Below are positions 16,779 through 26,020 of a stretch of 64,000 nucleotides of DNA, one piece after another. The translations under genes and the position numbers were made by a program. The DNA comes from CAYJBH01 sp964369965 (lineage in GTDB: Bacteria; Bacillota; Clostridia; Oscillospirales; Ruminococcaceae). The notes beneath the pieces were generated by a model, which was given only the letters and a program-made list of their open reading frames with translations, was not told the DNA's origin and ran no database searches. The stretch spans positions 1-64,000 of the forward strand of contig CAYJGF010000005.1 in NCBI GenBank assembly GCA_964369965.1, given 5' to 3'. Positions within the stretch are counted from its first letter, which is position 1; each line of letters opens with the position of its first letter.

Positions 16779-19700
16779 TCAATATTTTTTTATTAAAATT
16801 GCGAAAATGGTTATCAACATCCAGACGACCTGATACAACATAACTATAGTAATGGACAGCCCGTGCAGCCCCGAGGTCACAGCTAAAACGACGGTGATCA
16901 CCATGCTTAAAATGACGGTAAATGCCTCCAGCAAGGTTGCCATACGCTCGGCGGAATCAGCAGCGGATGCCGCCCTAAGCCCCCCTATAAATGATGCAAA
17001 ACTGCCGACATGGGTCATCAACCCCTCACTTTCCGGCAGGTAGTTGGTGTAGCGAGAGGCAATCTCATCCTCCTTGCCGTTTAACACCTTAACATTTTCC
17101 GGTGAGATTTGAAATTTTTGCGACACAAGCTCCCTTGTAATATTAAAATCTTCCGATCGAATAAGCAGTGATACCCCACTTTGACGCAGTATGTTAAGGG
17201 TTGTGGATATATCCTCGTCCGCGATGTATGATACCAAAAACATACAATATAACTTACCAGACACGGCAAGGTATATCACACTGCGCTCCGATTTTGAAAA
17301 GCGATTTTCAAGGTCAATGGACGGCAGAGCAATGTCGTTGCGCTCCATCAGCTCACGGTTGCCTATATTGACGCGCTTGCCGTCTATCCACGCGGTAAAG
17401 CCAAATCCAATCTCATTCGTGAGCGACTCCGCCTCATAAAGCATTTCGGTCTTGCCCTCAATCATGGAAAGGAAGATGTCGCGAAGTGTGTCGCACCCTC
17501 TTGTCAATATGCTTGCGGCATATAGTATCGCAAGGTCTATTCGCTGTTCCTTGCTGAAAGTCTTAATGCCGTGAAGTCGCACAGTACTCGGCGGGAAGAT
17601 GTCGTGGGCGTTTAGCATCACCGCGGTTGTTTTTCCTATGCCCTCTATTGCCTCCCAACCGGGGATAATCGCACCGACTCTTGCGGCGCTTTGGTTCATT
17701 AATACACTGGGCAGTACCTGAACAAATATCGCCCCAAGTGGCGCCGCAATGACCAAAACAGCGGCAAAAACGCTCGCGATGACGGCAAGGTCACCGCTCG
17801 ACAGATAGAATGTTATAGCGGCGGCGGCTATGGCGGTGAAGAAAAGTGCAAGCCCAAATCTTTTGCCGTTTTTATCGCTCTCATGAGGGCTGAAACTCTG
17901 GCGAAGGAAATTTTTGACCAGTGCGGTCGGTCGTGAGAGCATCAGCTCCGGATACTCCTCTTGAATACCGGCGGTCAACTTTAAAACCGCTTCACGGTTG
18001 CGAACAAGAAAGGAGGCAGAATGGTCAAAACCCTCGGTTGCAAGGGAAAAATTGTTGCTTATCCCCCTCATCTGAACCCATCTACCGAGAGCGTTGACCG
18101 CATAGGTCAACATCGCAACAGGTGCGAAAATTGTTATTGTCGAGGATATTGCCGACGTCTCGGTTAGCACCATAACGACCAACTGTGATATAGCACCCAA
18201 CATGGATAAAAACACAAAACTGTCCTGTGTAGGCACCGAAAACAGCCCGGTAAATCCACGCCCAAAGGTGGGGAACGCGACAATAATGCCGAAAATCATC
18301 AGCAATATTGCGCCGTAGTAGATAAATGTGTCGCCCATCTCGCCGGTGAAAAGAGATGGCAACGGCATCACAAAGGTGAGTGCTGTCACAAAATATGTAA
18401 CCCCCACCGTGAGCAGTGCAAGAATGAAAAAGCGCACAAACGCAAGCCTTGTCATACTTTTCAGGTCATGCAAAATGCCGGTGGCATCGGATAGGTTGTT
18501 GTAATCATCAACCTCCATCGGCTCTTCAATATCCTGTTCAAAAGGAATTTCCGTCTGCTCGCTACCCGGGGTGACAAACGATTCCGATATAGGTATATCG
18601 CCGGTGTTTATGCTCTCGGTATTAAAATAATTTCTGCTGGATTTCTTTTTCTTTTGACCTTTTGCGGCGGCGCGCATGGCGGTTTTGTCCATTGCGACCG
18701 TCTCACTGAAAAACTCAAAAAAACGCTCATCGCCGAAAGATTCGACGCGAATAGAGCCTGTGCCTTGCTTGATTTCACCGGTGCCAAACTCCTGTGACGC
18801 TGCCTCGCTGTTCGGTCGGCTCTCCATCTCATTTATGTCCTGTTCCAGCTCCCGCAGGCTTTTGAAGGTCGGCTTTATAACCTCTTTTGTTATAACCCTC
18901 TCTTTTGGCATTTCAGCGGTTCTGCGGCGTTTTTTGGGAGTTGTAAACGTCTCCGACACCACCGGAGTTGCTACCGAGCCGATCTCCTGCTCTGCAATTT
19001 TTTCTATGTCGGGGAGCAGTGTGTCTGCGGTGGAACTCTCAACAGCGGCGCGTCGCGGGGTCGGCTCTTCTGCGCGTGGTGTTGCATTCTCTAAGTCCGG
19101 CAACAGAGTGTCAGAGGTGGAATAGGGGCTGTATCCGGCATAGGGTATACTTTTTTGTGGCGCCTGCTCCTGTTTTAGGGCAGGTGAAGCCGTTGGTTGA
19201 GGTGGCTGTTTTGGCGGTGCAGGTGGCTGTTGTTGCACCGTTTGCGGCGGTTGCACCTCCCGCTCCTTTATGGTTTGCTGTGGGCTCGGTTGCTCGTAGA
19301 CCGGCTCCCTTTCTATTATATAATCCTGTTCGTTGTTTTGAGGAAGTGTTGGTTTTGGCGGTAAGGGGTATGCCGAAGATGCGCGAGCATAATTCCCCTG
19401 TGGGGTAGGTTGTGCCGGCGCTCGACGCTGTTGACCCGGTCGGTCAATGGTGTCCAAAAGTCCGGTAACAACTCCGTGACCCTTGTTTGAGGCAGGGGGT
19501 GGCACCGGTATCTCAGCAGCGCTTGGGCGTGTCGGCGCACCAAACACCGGCCCTTTCGGCCTTGCCCTACGTTGTGAGAGTTCAACCGCCGGCGTGGTGG
19601 TGAAGGCGATGTTGGTATTCTCCTCATAACTCGGTGTGAACACCGGTTTTTTCGCAGGGTAGGGCGAGCGAGGCTCGGCAAAAGCACCCGGTCGGCTATC

Positions 19701-19799
19701 CTCACGCTGTTCCGGCGTTGGTTGCTTTTTATCCCGTATCTGGCTGAGGATGTCCTCTATATTATTATTTTTGCTATAATTATCCTGCAAGTTTTTCAC
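16779..19799 (-). CDS. Degenerate P-type ATPase-like membrane protein with long disordered N-terminus
   Basis: 1006 residues. Residues 1-440 are Pro/Gln/Glu-rich and probably disordered. From about 445 a membrane core follows, then a region that lines up with heavy-metal P-type ATPases: AARVGAIIPGWEAIEGI corresponds to the usual stretch before the phosphorylation site, and GFGFTAWIDGKRVNIGNREL to the nucleotide domain. The catalytic motifs are gone: DKTGT is replaced by NAHDI, the membrane CPC by AAPLG, and no GDGxND is present (THVGSF at that place). It cannot be a normal pump. The start is GTG 19799, or TTG 19790, which has AGAGGTG at good spacing. It lies 10 bp after rlmB and 76 bp before spoIIQ. 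Confidence 0.7.
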   Translation of the reverse strand: MKNLQDNYSKNNNIEDILSQIRDKKQPTPEQREDSRPGAFAEPRSPYPAKKPVFTPSYEENTNIAFTTTPAVELSQRRARPKGPVFGAPTRPSAAEIPVPPPASNKGHGVVTGLLDTIDRPGQQRRAPAQPTPQGNYARASSAYPLPPKPTLPQNNEQDYIIEREPVYEQPSPQQTIKEREVQPPQTVQQQPPAPPKQPPQPTASPALKQEQAPQKSIPYAGYSPYSTSDTLLPDLENATPRAEEPTPRRAAVESSTADTLLPDIEKIAEQEIGSVATPVVSETFTTPKKRRRTAEMPKERVITKEVIKPTFKSLRELEQDINEMESRPNSEAASQEFGTGEIKQGTGSIRVESFGDERFFEFFSETVAMDKTAMRAAAKGQKKKKSSRNYFNTESINTGDIPISESFVTPGSEQTEIPFEQDIEEPMEVDDYNNLSDATGILHDLKSMTRLAFVRFFILALLTVGVTYFVTALTFVMPLPSLFTGEMGDTFIYYGAILLMIFGIIVAFPTFGRGFTGLFSVPTQDSFVFLSMLGAISQLVVMVLTETSAISSTITIFAPVAMLTYAVNALGRWVQMRGISNNFSLATEGFDHSASFLVRNREAVLKLTAGIQEEYPELMLSRPTALVKNFLRQSFSPHESDKNGKRFGLALFFTAIAAAAITFYLSSGDLAVIASVFAAVLVIAAPLGAIFVQVLPSVLMNQSAARVGAIIPGWEAIEGIGKTTAVMLNAHDIFPPSTVRLHGIKTFSKEQRIDLAILYAASILTRGCDTLRDIFLSMIEGKTEMLYEAESLTNEIGFGFTAWIDGKRVNIGNRELMERNDIALPSIDLENRFSKSERSVIYLAVSGKLYCMFLVSYIADEDISTTLNILRQSGVSLLIRSEDFNITRELVSQKFQISPENVKVLNGKEDEIASRYTNYLPESEGLMTHVGSFASFIGGLRAASAADSAERMATLLEAFTVILSMVITVVLAVTSGLHGLSITIVMLYQVVWMLITIFAILIKKY
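18094..18110. repeat. 17-bp palindrome TTGACC-N5-GGTCAA, perfect
   Basis: TTGACC-GCATA-GGTCAA in the membrane core of the pseudo-ATPase gene (minus-strand codons LTYAVNA). A weaker copy with two mismatches lies at 17914-17930. Confidence 0.8.
19431..19447. repeat. 17-bp palindrome TTGACC-N5-GGTCAA, perfect
   Basis: TTGACC-CGGTC-GGTCAA in the pseudo-ATPase gene. Here the minus-strand frame reads IDRPGQQ rather than LTxxVN, so the palindrome is not just a reflection of one peptide motif. Confidence 0.8.
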
Positions 19800-19809
19800 C
19801 TCTTATAAA

Positions 19810-20544
19810 TTAGACATGTAATCTATTCATTTTATTTAATATTATTCCTGCGGCGACCGAGACGTTGAGACTATCGATTGTATCGTCGGATAATAGCGGT
19901 ACACTGATGATGCCGTCACATAATTTTTTAAGTAATGGGGAAACACCCTCCCCCTCACTGCCCATGATGAGAGCGAGTTTGCCGGTGCAGTCCACCCTAT
20001 CGAGAGGTTCACCACCACCCTGTGCCGCAAAGACAAATACGCCGTTTTCTTTTAATCTGCGCACCGTCTCACCCATGTTGGAAACTCTGATAATAGGCAT
20101 TTTCAGCGCCGCACCTGCCGAGGCTTTGATTGCCGTGGGGGTTACACTACAACCGCCGCGTTTGGTAATAACCACCGCTTTAATGCCGAAAAGATAGGCT
20201 GACCTAATTAGTGCGCCGAGGTTGTGAGGGTCGGCTATTTCATTTAATAGCAGAAAAACATTGTCGTTCGCGCCGCATGCCATCTCCTCAAGGTCACCGA
20301 GGTCGAGATATTCAAGCTGTGCCATGGTGGCAATCAACCCCTGATGTTTTGTGTTGCCGACCAGAGCGTCCATTTTCACGTCGGGGGCGCGCTTTATCAC
20401 CGCATGTTTTTCTTTTGCAAGTGCTTCAAAGTAGGCGGCGGACTTTTTCTCCATACTATTTAATATATAGAGTGTGTCGACCGCGGCATCACCTTTTAAA
20501 AGAGCCTCTACGGCATTTCTGCCAAATATAAAATCCGTCTGCAA
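19810..20544 (-). CDS. rlmB: 23S rRNA (guanosine-2'-O-)-methyltransferase RlmB-like
   Basis: A SpoU/TrmH-family SPOUT methyltransferase of 244 residues that methylates ribose in 23S rRNA. An N-terminal substrate-binding domain (FIFGRNAVEALL) is followed by the knot fold with NEIADPHNLGALIRSA, ALIMGSEGEGVSPLL and ISVPLLSDDTIDSLNVSVA. The start is TTG 20544 with a strong GGAGAGG five bases away. It heads a minus-strand run with the pseudo-ATPase and spoIIQ. Its exact target (G2251 or a tRNA) is inferred from family. Confidence 0.92.
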   Translation of the reverse strand: MQTDFIFGRNAVEALLKGDAAVDTLYILNSMEKKSAAYFEALAKEKHAVIKRAPDVKMDALVGNTKHQGLIATMAQLEYLDLGDLEEMACGANDNVFLLLNEIADPHNLGALIRSAYLFGIKAVVITKRGGCSVTPTAIKASAGAALKMPIIRVSNMGETVRRLKENGVFVFAAQGGGEPLDRVDCTGKLALIMGSEGEGVSPLLKKLCDGIISVPLLSDDTIDSLNVSVAAGIILNKMNRLHV

Positions 20545-20963
20545 AAGTGCCTCTCCTCAACTATCTAACAAGGTTATTATACATATGTTTTAATGATACC
20601 ACATTTTTTAATATATTTCTACACAAATATCAAATTTTTTTAATTTTTTTTTATAAATCTTGTCTTTTAGAACCTATTTTTATTTTGCTATATATAGATG
20701 TTCGTATTTTGACATATTATACTAAAAAAATATCATTTTCGCAACCTTTTAAAACCTGAAATAATATTTGTTTTTAATTGAGCAAAGTGGTCAATCTGAC
20801 AATTTATATACACAATGTATTGTACCAGCCGGTCAACAGAAATGTTGAAAACTCGTTGAAAGTGTTAAAAAGTCGTATTGTCACACACTTTTTTCACCTT
20901 AAAAAGTTAGTTTTGAGTAGATTGTTAAAAGTTTTTAACATAACTATACGTTTATTTTGTCAT
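20545..20963. other. AT-rich intergenic region without a gene
   Basis: About 420 bp of AT-rich DNA with long T and A runs lie between the divergent rlmB and metY-like genes. I see no convincing ORF, RNA gene or riboswitch. It contains one imperfect TTGACC-type palindrome (20778) and, at its right edge, the metY-like promoter and operator. Confidence 0.7.
20778..20794. repeat. 17-bp palindrome, one mismatch, noncoding
   Basis: TTGAGC-AAAGT-GGTCAA in the AT-rich spacer: the last member of the cluster that starts at 11567. Confidence 0.5.
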
Positions 20964-21000
20964 TTTGTCGATTGACAAATGTATTAAAACGAAATATTAT
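20964..21000 (+). promoter_or_regulatory. metY-like promoter with overlapping inverted repeat
   Basis: -35 TTGACA (20972-20977), 17-bp spacer, -10 TATTAT (20995-21000), a near-consensus sigma-A promoter. The inverted repeat TTTGTC-GATT-GACAAA (20964-20979) overlaps the -35 box and looks like a repressor operator. A related palindrome, ATTTGTCGACAAAT, lies just after the gene at 22322-22335. No S-box or T-box leader was recognised in the short 5' leader. Confidence 0.65.
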
Positions 21001-21045
21001 AAAACTAAGATATCTATAATTTTTTTACAAAGAGAGGTTGTCGTC

Positions 21046-22308
21046 ATGAAAAATCCCACAAAATGTTTACACTCCGGTTATACACCGCAAAACGGGGCAC
21101 CCGGTACTGTGCCTATAGTTCAAAGCACTACATATAGATTTGACAGCATGTCGGAAATTTCGGCATTATTCGACATGCCAACAGCGCACCTCTACTCACG
21201 ATTTTCCAACCCCACCACCGACGCTGTGGAGCAAAAAATCGCCGATTTAGAGGGGGGAGTTGCCGCAATGTGCACCTCGTCCGGTCAATCGGCGACACTT
21301 TTATCGATACTCAACCTCTGCTCTGCCGGCGAGAGTGTCGTATGCTCCCATGCTATTTATGGTGGCACGTACAATCTTTTTGCTGTGACCCTCAAACGGT
21401 TTGGCATTGAGGTGATATTTGTCGACCCGGACGCGGATGAGGCGACACTGGAAGCCGCAATAAAGCCAAACACCCGTTGCATGTTCGGCGAGAGCCTTTC
21501 CAACCCGACGCTAAACGTGCTCGATATCGAAAAATTCGCTACCGTTGCACATCGCAATAACATACCGCTTATTGTGGACAATACCTTCCCGACGCCGATA
21601 CTCTGCCGACCGATTGATTTCGGCGCCGACGTTGTTATTCACTCCACCAGCAAATATATGGACGGTCACGCGGTGCAGGTGGGTGGCGTGATTGTGGATG
21701 CCGGGAAATTCAACTGGGAAAATGGCAAGTTCCCCGAATTTTGCACTCCGGACGAGAGCTATCACGGCGTTGTGTATACTCGGGATTTCGGCGCGGCGGC
21801 ATTTATAGTAAAAGCTCGTATGCAGTTGATGCGTGATCTCGGCTGTTATCCTGCGGCTCACTCCTCTTTTTTGCTCAACATGGGTCTGGAAACGTTGGAT
21901 GTGCGTATGCGCCGCTACTGTGAAAATGCCGAGAAAGTCGCCGAATTTTTATCTGCAAGTGACAAGGTTGAAAGTGTAATTTACCCCTTACTCGATGGCA
22001 ATAGCCAAAGTGAAAAGGCGAAAAAGTATCTTAAAGAGGGCGCCTCTGCCGTATTGTCCGTCAATTTAAAAGGTGGTCGCGAGAGGGTCACGGAATTTTG
22101 TGATGCTTTAAAACTTGTCTGCCGTGAAGTTCATGTCGCGGATATACGCAGTTGTATTTTGCACCCTGCGAGCACCACCCACCGCCAGCTGACCGAGAGC
22201 CAGCTTGTCGAGGCTAAAATCGGCGAGGGGTTAGTCCGTCTTTCGGTTGGACTGGAGGACGTTGATGACATTATATCCGACCTTGAACAGGCTTTAAAGA
22301 TATTATAG
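21046..22308 (+). CDS. metY: O-acetylhomoserine sulfhydrylase-type PLP enzyme (MetY-like)
   Basis: 420 residues from ATG 21046, preceded by GAGAGG; an upstream in-frame ATG gives an unlikely N-terminus. It belongs to the Cys/Met-metabolism PLP family. Visible are YSRFSNPTTDAVEQKIADLE, SSGQSAT, the PLP lysine in HSTSKYMDGH, and GGVIVDAGKFNW with PDESYHG, which resemble the O-acetylhomoserine (thiol)-lyase branch. It would make homocysteine from O-acetylhomoserine and sulfide. Methionine gamma-lyase is the alternative, since the family is hard to split by eye. It is monocistronic, with its own promoter and operator-like repeat. Confidence 0.82.
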   Translation: MKNPTKCLHSGYTPQNGAPGTVPIVQSTTYRFDSMSEISALFDMPTAHLYSRFSNPTTDAVEQKIADLEGGVAAMCTSSGQSATLLSILNLCSAGESVVCSHAIYGGTYNLFAVTLKRFGIEVIFVDPDADEATLEAAIKPNTRCMFGESLSNPTLNVLDIEKFATVAHRNNIPLIVDNTFPTPILCRPIDFGADVVIHSTSKYMDGHAVQVGGVIVDAGKFNWENGKFPEFCTPDESYHGVVYTRDFGAAAFIVKARMQLMRDLGCYPAAHSSFLLNMGLETLDVRMRRYCENAEKVAEFLSASDKVESVIYPLLDGNSQSEKAKKYLKEGASAVLSVNLKGGRERVTEFCDALKLVCREVHVADIRSCILHPASTTHRQLTESQLVEAKIGEGLVRLSVGLEDVDDIISDLEQALKIL

Positions 22309-22321
22309 TAACTGGAATTTT

Positions 22322-22335
22322 ATTTGTCGACAAAT
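22322..22335. repeat. Perfect 14-bp palindrome after metY-like gene
   Basis: ATTTGTCGACAAAT. It shares the TTTGTC/GACAAA half sites with the repeat overlapping the metY-like promoter, so the gene is bracketed by related palindromes. Confidence 0.6.
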
Positions 22336-22428
22336 CATACGCACAAAAAACCACATACCAAAGTTTTTTATGCTATTCTTTGGACAAATATAAGTTAAGC
22401 TGCTATATAAGAAATTATCTATGAATTG

Positions 22429-22457
22429 TTGTTTTTTCCGACAATATATGTTATAAT
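22429..22457 (+). promoter_or_regulatory. recA promoter
   Basis: TTGTTT (22429-22434), 17-bp spacer, TATAAT (22452-22457), 72 bp before the ATG. No canonical Gram-positive LexA box (CGAAC-N4-GTTCG) was found, so SOS control is not shown by the sequence. Confidence 0.6.
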
Positions 22458-22529
22458 ATTTAGTACACTATGAATTAATTTAACACAACACCAAACGGTG
22501 TCAAGTGTTACAAAGAACAAGGAGGAGAT

Positions 22530-23621
22530 ATGGCTAACAAAAACGAGGCACTGAACACCGCTATAGCGCATATAGAGAGGCAGTTCGGCAAAGGTGCTGT
22601 CATGAAGCTCGGGCAGAGTGTCGGTATGCAGGTTGATGCCATATCCACCGGTTCTATCGGTCTTGATGCGGCACTCGGTATCGGCGGTCTGCCACGCGGC
22701 AGGGTGGTCGAGATTTACGGCCCCGAGAGTAGCGGTAAAACCACCCTCGCACTGCACTGTGTTGCTGAGGCTCAAAAAAATGGCGGTGAGGCGGCATTTA
22801 TCGACGTTGAGCACGCCCTCGACCCTGTCTATGCACGTGCGCTCGGGGTGGACATTGACTCGCTCCTCGTCTCCCAACCGGACACCGGTGAACAGGCACT
22901 GGAAATAACCGAGGCATTGGTGCGCAGCGGTGCTATAGACATAATTGTTATCGACAGCGTTGCGGCGATGGTTCCGCGCGCCGAGATTGAGGGCGAAATG
23001 GGCGACGCGCACGTCGGTCTACAGGCAAGGCTTATGAGCCAAGCTCTGCGCAAACTCACCGGCATACTCGGCAAAACCGGCACCATCTGTGTCTTTATCA
23101 ACCAACTTCGTGAAAAGGTCGGCGTGGTATACGGCAATCCGGAGGTCACAAGCGGCGGTCGTGCACTTAAATACTACTCCTCGGTGCGTATCGATGTGCG
23201 CCGTATCGAGGGGCTTAAAAACGGCACCGACATTATCGGCAACCGCACCCGTGCTAAGGTTGTCAAAAACAAGGTCTCCCCCCCATTTCGTGATGCGGAG
23301 TTTGACATCATGTTCGGTGAGGGTATATCAAAGCAGGGTGAACTGCTCGACATGGCAGTCAAACAGAATGTTGTGCAAAAATCCGGTGCGTGGTTCGGCT
23401 ACGGTGATACGCGCCTCGGTCAGGGGCGTGACAACGCAAAGCAATTTTTCAAGGACAACCCCGAAATCTTTGCCGAGATAGAGCAAAAGGTCCGCGCCAG
23501 GGCAGGTAACACCGAGGCGGCACCCACCCCTAAATCCGCCGACATCTCCAACGCACCCCCTGCCGCCAAAGAAAAATCCACAAAACGGCGCAGTGCCTCC
23601 ATCGATATTGTTGTGGAATAA
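22530..23621 (+). CDS. recA: Recombinase RecA
   Basis: RecA forms filaments on single-stranded DNA for homologous recombination and SOS signalling. It has 363 residues, the usual length. Walker A is [13 protein letters not shown] (about 67), DNA loop L1 lies around [19 protein letters not shown], and L2 follows [13 protein letters not shown]. The Lys/Ser/Ala-rich tail is normal. AAGGAGGAG precedes the ATG. It begins a long plus-strand run with nnr and the genes after it, 19 bp apart. Confidence 0.98.
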   Translation: MANKNEALNTAIAHIERQFGKGAVMKLGQSVGMQVDAISTGSIGLDAALGIGGLPRGRVVEIYGPESSGKTTLALHCVAEAQKNGGEAAFIDVEHALDPVYARALGVDIDSLLVSQPDTGEQALEITEALVRSGAIDIIVIDSVAAMVPRAEIEGEMGDAHVGLQARLMSQALRKLTGILGKTGTICVFINQLREKVGVVYGNPEVTSGGRALKYYSSVRIDVRRIEGLKNGTDIIGNRTRAKVVKNKVSPPFRDAEFDIMFGEGISKQGELLDMAVKQNVVQKSGAWFGYGDTRLGQGRDNAKQFFKDNPEIFAEIEQKVRARAGNTEAAPTPKSADISNAPPAAKEKSTKRRSASIDIVVE

Positions 23622-23640
23622 TTTACATTTTTGAGGATTT

Positions 23641-25143
23641 ATGACAACACTCTCTACCCCTCAAAACCCTTGTCTCACGCTCCCCTGCGCGTCCGAGATG
23701 ATGCGCCTTGATTCGCTGCACACAGAACACATCGGTATAACGTCGACCCAACTTATGTTTAATGCCGCGTCAGCGGCTTTTGATGCCATCATCAACGAGT
23801 GTGAACGCCCTCAAAATGTCCTAATTTTCTGTGGCGGAGGTGGCAACGGCGGCGACGGGTATGTCCTCGCGCAGTTGTTTGAGGCGCTATCCTGCAATGT
23901 CTTTGTCTGTAATCTTGCCGATGAAATCCGCTCACCGGATACCAGATATTATCGCGACACGGCACTTGATAAGACATTGATAAAGGACATTTCTCCGGAC
24001 AGATTAACGCAGTCGGTGTTTGGCTATGATATTATAATAGATGCGGTCTTTGGTGTCGGCTTTCACGGTGAACTTCGCGGCGACGTCATCGCAATGTTCG
24101 AGTTTGCAAAAAACTCCGATGCTTTTAAGGTTGCCATCGACCTGCCCTCCGGTGTATACTGTGACGATGCGCGAGTGACAAAAGGGTCTTTTTGCGCCGA
24201 CCTCACCGTCACCTTTGAGTTTTATAAACCCTGTCATGTATCCTACCCTGCCAAAGAGTTTTGCGGTGAGGTTAAGGTTGTATCCATCGGATATCAAGAT
24301 GCGGTCTTGGATAAAGCCACCTCTGACGGGGTTTTGCTCAGCGGAGAAATCCTCCTTTATCTAAATAAAAAAATCCCACCGCAGGCGCACAAAGGCACGC
24401 TCGGCAAAATGCTGTCGGTCACCGGCTCGAAAAATATGACCGGCGCTGTATACCTATCCTCCGTGGCGGCACTTCGCGGCGGTATCGGTCTTTTATACAT
24501 CGCGTGCGAGCGTGATATATTGAATGTACTGCAACAAAAACTTAACGAGCCGGTCTTTATGCCGTATGACGACGACTTTGTCGATGCCGTCGGTGACCTG
24601 TCTCGATTTGATGTCGTTTTGCACGGTTGTGGCAGTGGCACGGCGCGCGCCGAGATAACCCACTACCTCATCAAAAACTACACCAAAACCTTGGTGCTGG
24701 ACGCCGACGCCCTCAATAATATAACCGACAATAATATTTTTGCCGAGAAAAAATCACAGCTTATCATCACCCCTCACCCCCTCGAGATGGCACGGCTGTG
24801 CAATAAAACGGTCGAGGAGGTGGGGGCAAACAGGATTGCTATCGCCCGAGATTTTGCAAAAGAACATGATTGTATCGTCGTCTTAAAGGGCGCAGCGAGC
24901 GTTATCGCCTCACCCAACGGTCAATTTGCAATAAACCCGACCGGCAACCCCGGCATGGCAAAGGGTGGCTCCGGCGACATATTGTCGGGGCTTGTATCCG
25001 CCTACTGCATGGGGAGTGACGATCTTTTCAAGGCAGTCTCGGCGGCGGTTTATATGCACGGAATGATAGGTGATGCCTGTGCAAAAGATATGTCGTGGCG
25101 CAGTATGATACCGACTGATATACTCAATTACATCCATCTATAA
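23641..25143 (+). CDS. nnr: Bifunctional NAD(P)H-hydrate repair enzyme
   Basis: Repairs hydrated NAD(P)H. The N-terminal YjeF_N domain (about 1-215) is the epimerase, with FCGGGGNGGDGYVLAQLF and DAVFGVGFHGELRG. The C-terminal ribokinase-like domain (about 235-500) is the ADP-dependent dehydratase, with KGTLGKMLSVTGS, VLDADALNN, ITPHPLEMARL and the nucleotide loop NPGMAKGGSGDILSG. Length 500 matches the fused form. It is followed 12 bp later by the TIM-barrel protein. Confidence 0.95.
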   Translation: MTTLSTPQNPCLTLPCASEMMRLDSLHTEHIGITSTQLMFNAASAAFDAIINECERPQNVLIFCGGGGNGGDGYVLAQLFEALSCNVFVCNLADEIRSPDTRYYRDTALDKTLIKDISPDRLTQSVFGYDIIIDAVFGVGFHGELRGDVIAMFEFAKNSDAFKVAIDLPSGVYCDDARVTKGSFCADLTVTFEFYKPCHVSYPAKEFCGEVKVVSIGYQDAVLDKATSDGVLLSGEILLYLNKKIPPQAHKGTLGKMLSVTGSKNMTGAVYLSSVAALRGGIGLLYIACERDILNVLQQKLNEPVFMPYDDDFVDAVGDLSRFDVVLHGCGSGTARAEITHYLIKNYTKTLVLDADALNNITDNNIFAEKKSQLIITPHPLEMARLCNKTVEEVGANRIAIARDFAKEHDCIVVLKGAASVIASPNGQFAINPTGNPGMAKGGSGDILSGLVSAYCMGSDDLFKAVSAAVYMHGMIGDACAKDMSWRSMIPTDILNYIHL

Positions 25144-25155
25144 AAGGATATTATC

Positions 25156-26019
25156 ATGTATAACTTCCCGTTAGGTGTTCTGCTCGACAGCTTTAAATGC
25201 GACACTACAACCGCGCTCAAATACGCTAAGGAGGTCGGGGTCTGCGCCGTTCAGCTCTATGCCGTCAAGGGGGAGTTGGACGCGCGCACCGTCACTAAAA
25301 GCACCATCCGTGAGCTGCGCGCAAATCTTGCGGATAACGCACTTGTGGTATCGGCGGTGTGTGGTGACTTTATCAGTGGCAACCATGACGGATACAGCTT
25401 TTCCGACCCCGGTCAAAGCGATGGGTTAGTAGAGCGCTCCAAAAGAATCTTAGAGTTTGCCGCCTCGATAGGCTCTGACATTGTCACCACCCATATCGGT
25501 GTTGTGCCGAGTGATCCCAACTGTGCCAAATACAAAATTTTACAGGAGACCTGCGGGAAACTTGCGGAGTATGCCGACAGTATGCACGCCCATTTTGCAA
25601 TTGAGACAGGACCGGAGGTTGCAACCACCCTGCGTGGTTTTTTAAAGTCGCTCGGCTCACGGGGTGTCGGTGTCAACCTTGACCCTGCAAACCTTGTCAT
25701 GGTGACCGGTGACGACCCGGTGCGCGCGGTGCACACCCTCAAAGATTATATAGTGCATACCCACGCCAAGGACGGGCGGCGACTTATGGTCGGTGACCCT
25801 CTTATCATCTACGGCGAGATTGAGGCGGAGATATGCGGCGCTAAATATTTTGAGGAGTTGCCGCTCGGTGAGGGGGATGTCGATTTCCCCGCGTATCTTG
25901 CCGCATTGGATGAAGTCGGCTATCGAGGATACCTGACCATCGAGCGCGAGGTCGGCACCGACCCAAAGGCGGACATATTGAAAGCGGTAAACTTTTTGAA
26001 CAGGATTAAGGACAGATAA
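25156..26019 (+). CDS. Xylose isomerase-like TIM barrel protein (sugar isomerase/epimerase family)
   Basis: A 287-residue protein of the AP endonuclease 2/xylose isomerase-like TIM-barrel family. Metal-site residues are visible as IETGPE (Glu), [10 protein letters not shown] (Asp), HTHAKDG (His) and LTIEREVG (Glu). Members isomerise or epimerise free or phosphorylated sugars; the substrate is not readable. It lies between nnr and upp in a tight run that continues into the nonulosonate-type genes, so a sugar-acid role is possible but not shown. Confidence 0.82.
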   Translation: MYNFPLGVLLDSFKCDTTTALKYAKEVGVCAVQLYAVKGELDARTVTKSTIRELRANLADNALVVSAVCGDFISGNHDGYSFSDPGQSDGLVERSKRILEFAASIGSDIVTTHIGVVPSDPNCAKYKILQETCGKLAEYADSMHAHFAIETGPEVATTLRGFLKSLGSRGVGVNLDPANLVMVTGDDPVRAVHTLKDYIVHTHAKDGRRLMVGDPLIIYGEIEAEICGAKYFEELPLGEGDVDFPAYLAALDEVGYRGYLTIEREVGTDPKADILKAVNFLNRIKDR

Positions 26020-26020
26020 T

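Noticed and set aside
17914..17930. Further TTGACC-type palindrome (TTGACC-AGTGC-GGTCGG)
   Set aside because: Two mismatches; not counted among the cluster members although it lies in the same interval.
20547..20975. Small plus-strand ORFs of 65-70 codons in the AT-rich spacer
   Set aside because: Low-complexity Phe/Leu/Ile/Lys composition from T/A runs and no ribosome binding sites.
20545..21045. SAM or T-box riboswitch upstream of the metY-like gene
   Set aside because: None of the conserved S-box or T-box elements is visible, and the promoter found leaves a leader of only about 40 nt.
22429..22470. Possible LexA/SOS box at the recA promoter
   Set aside because: Only a weak ACA...TGT symmetry (around ACAATATATGT) is present; the CGAAC-N4-GTTCG consensus is absent.
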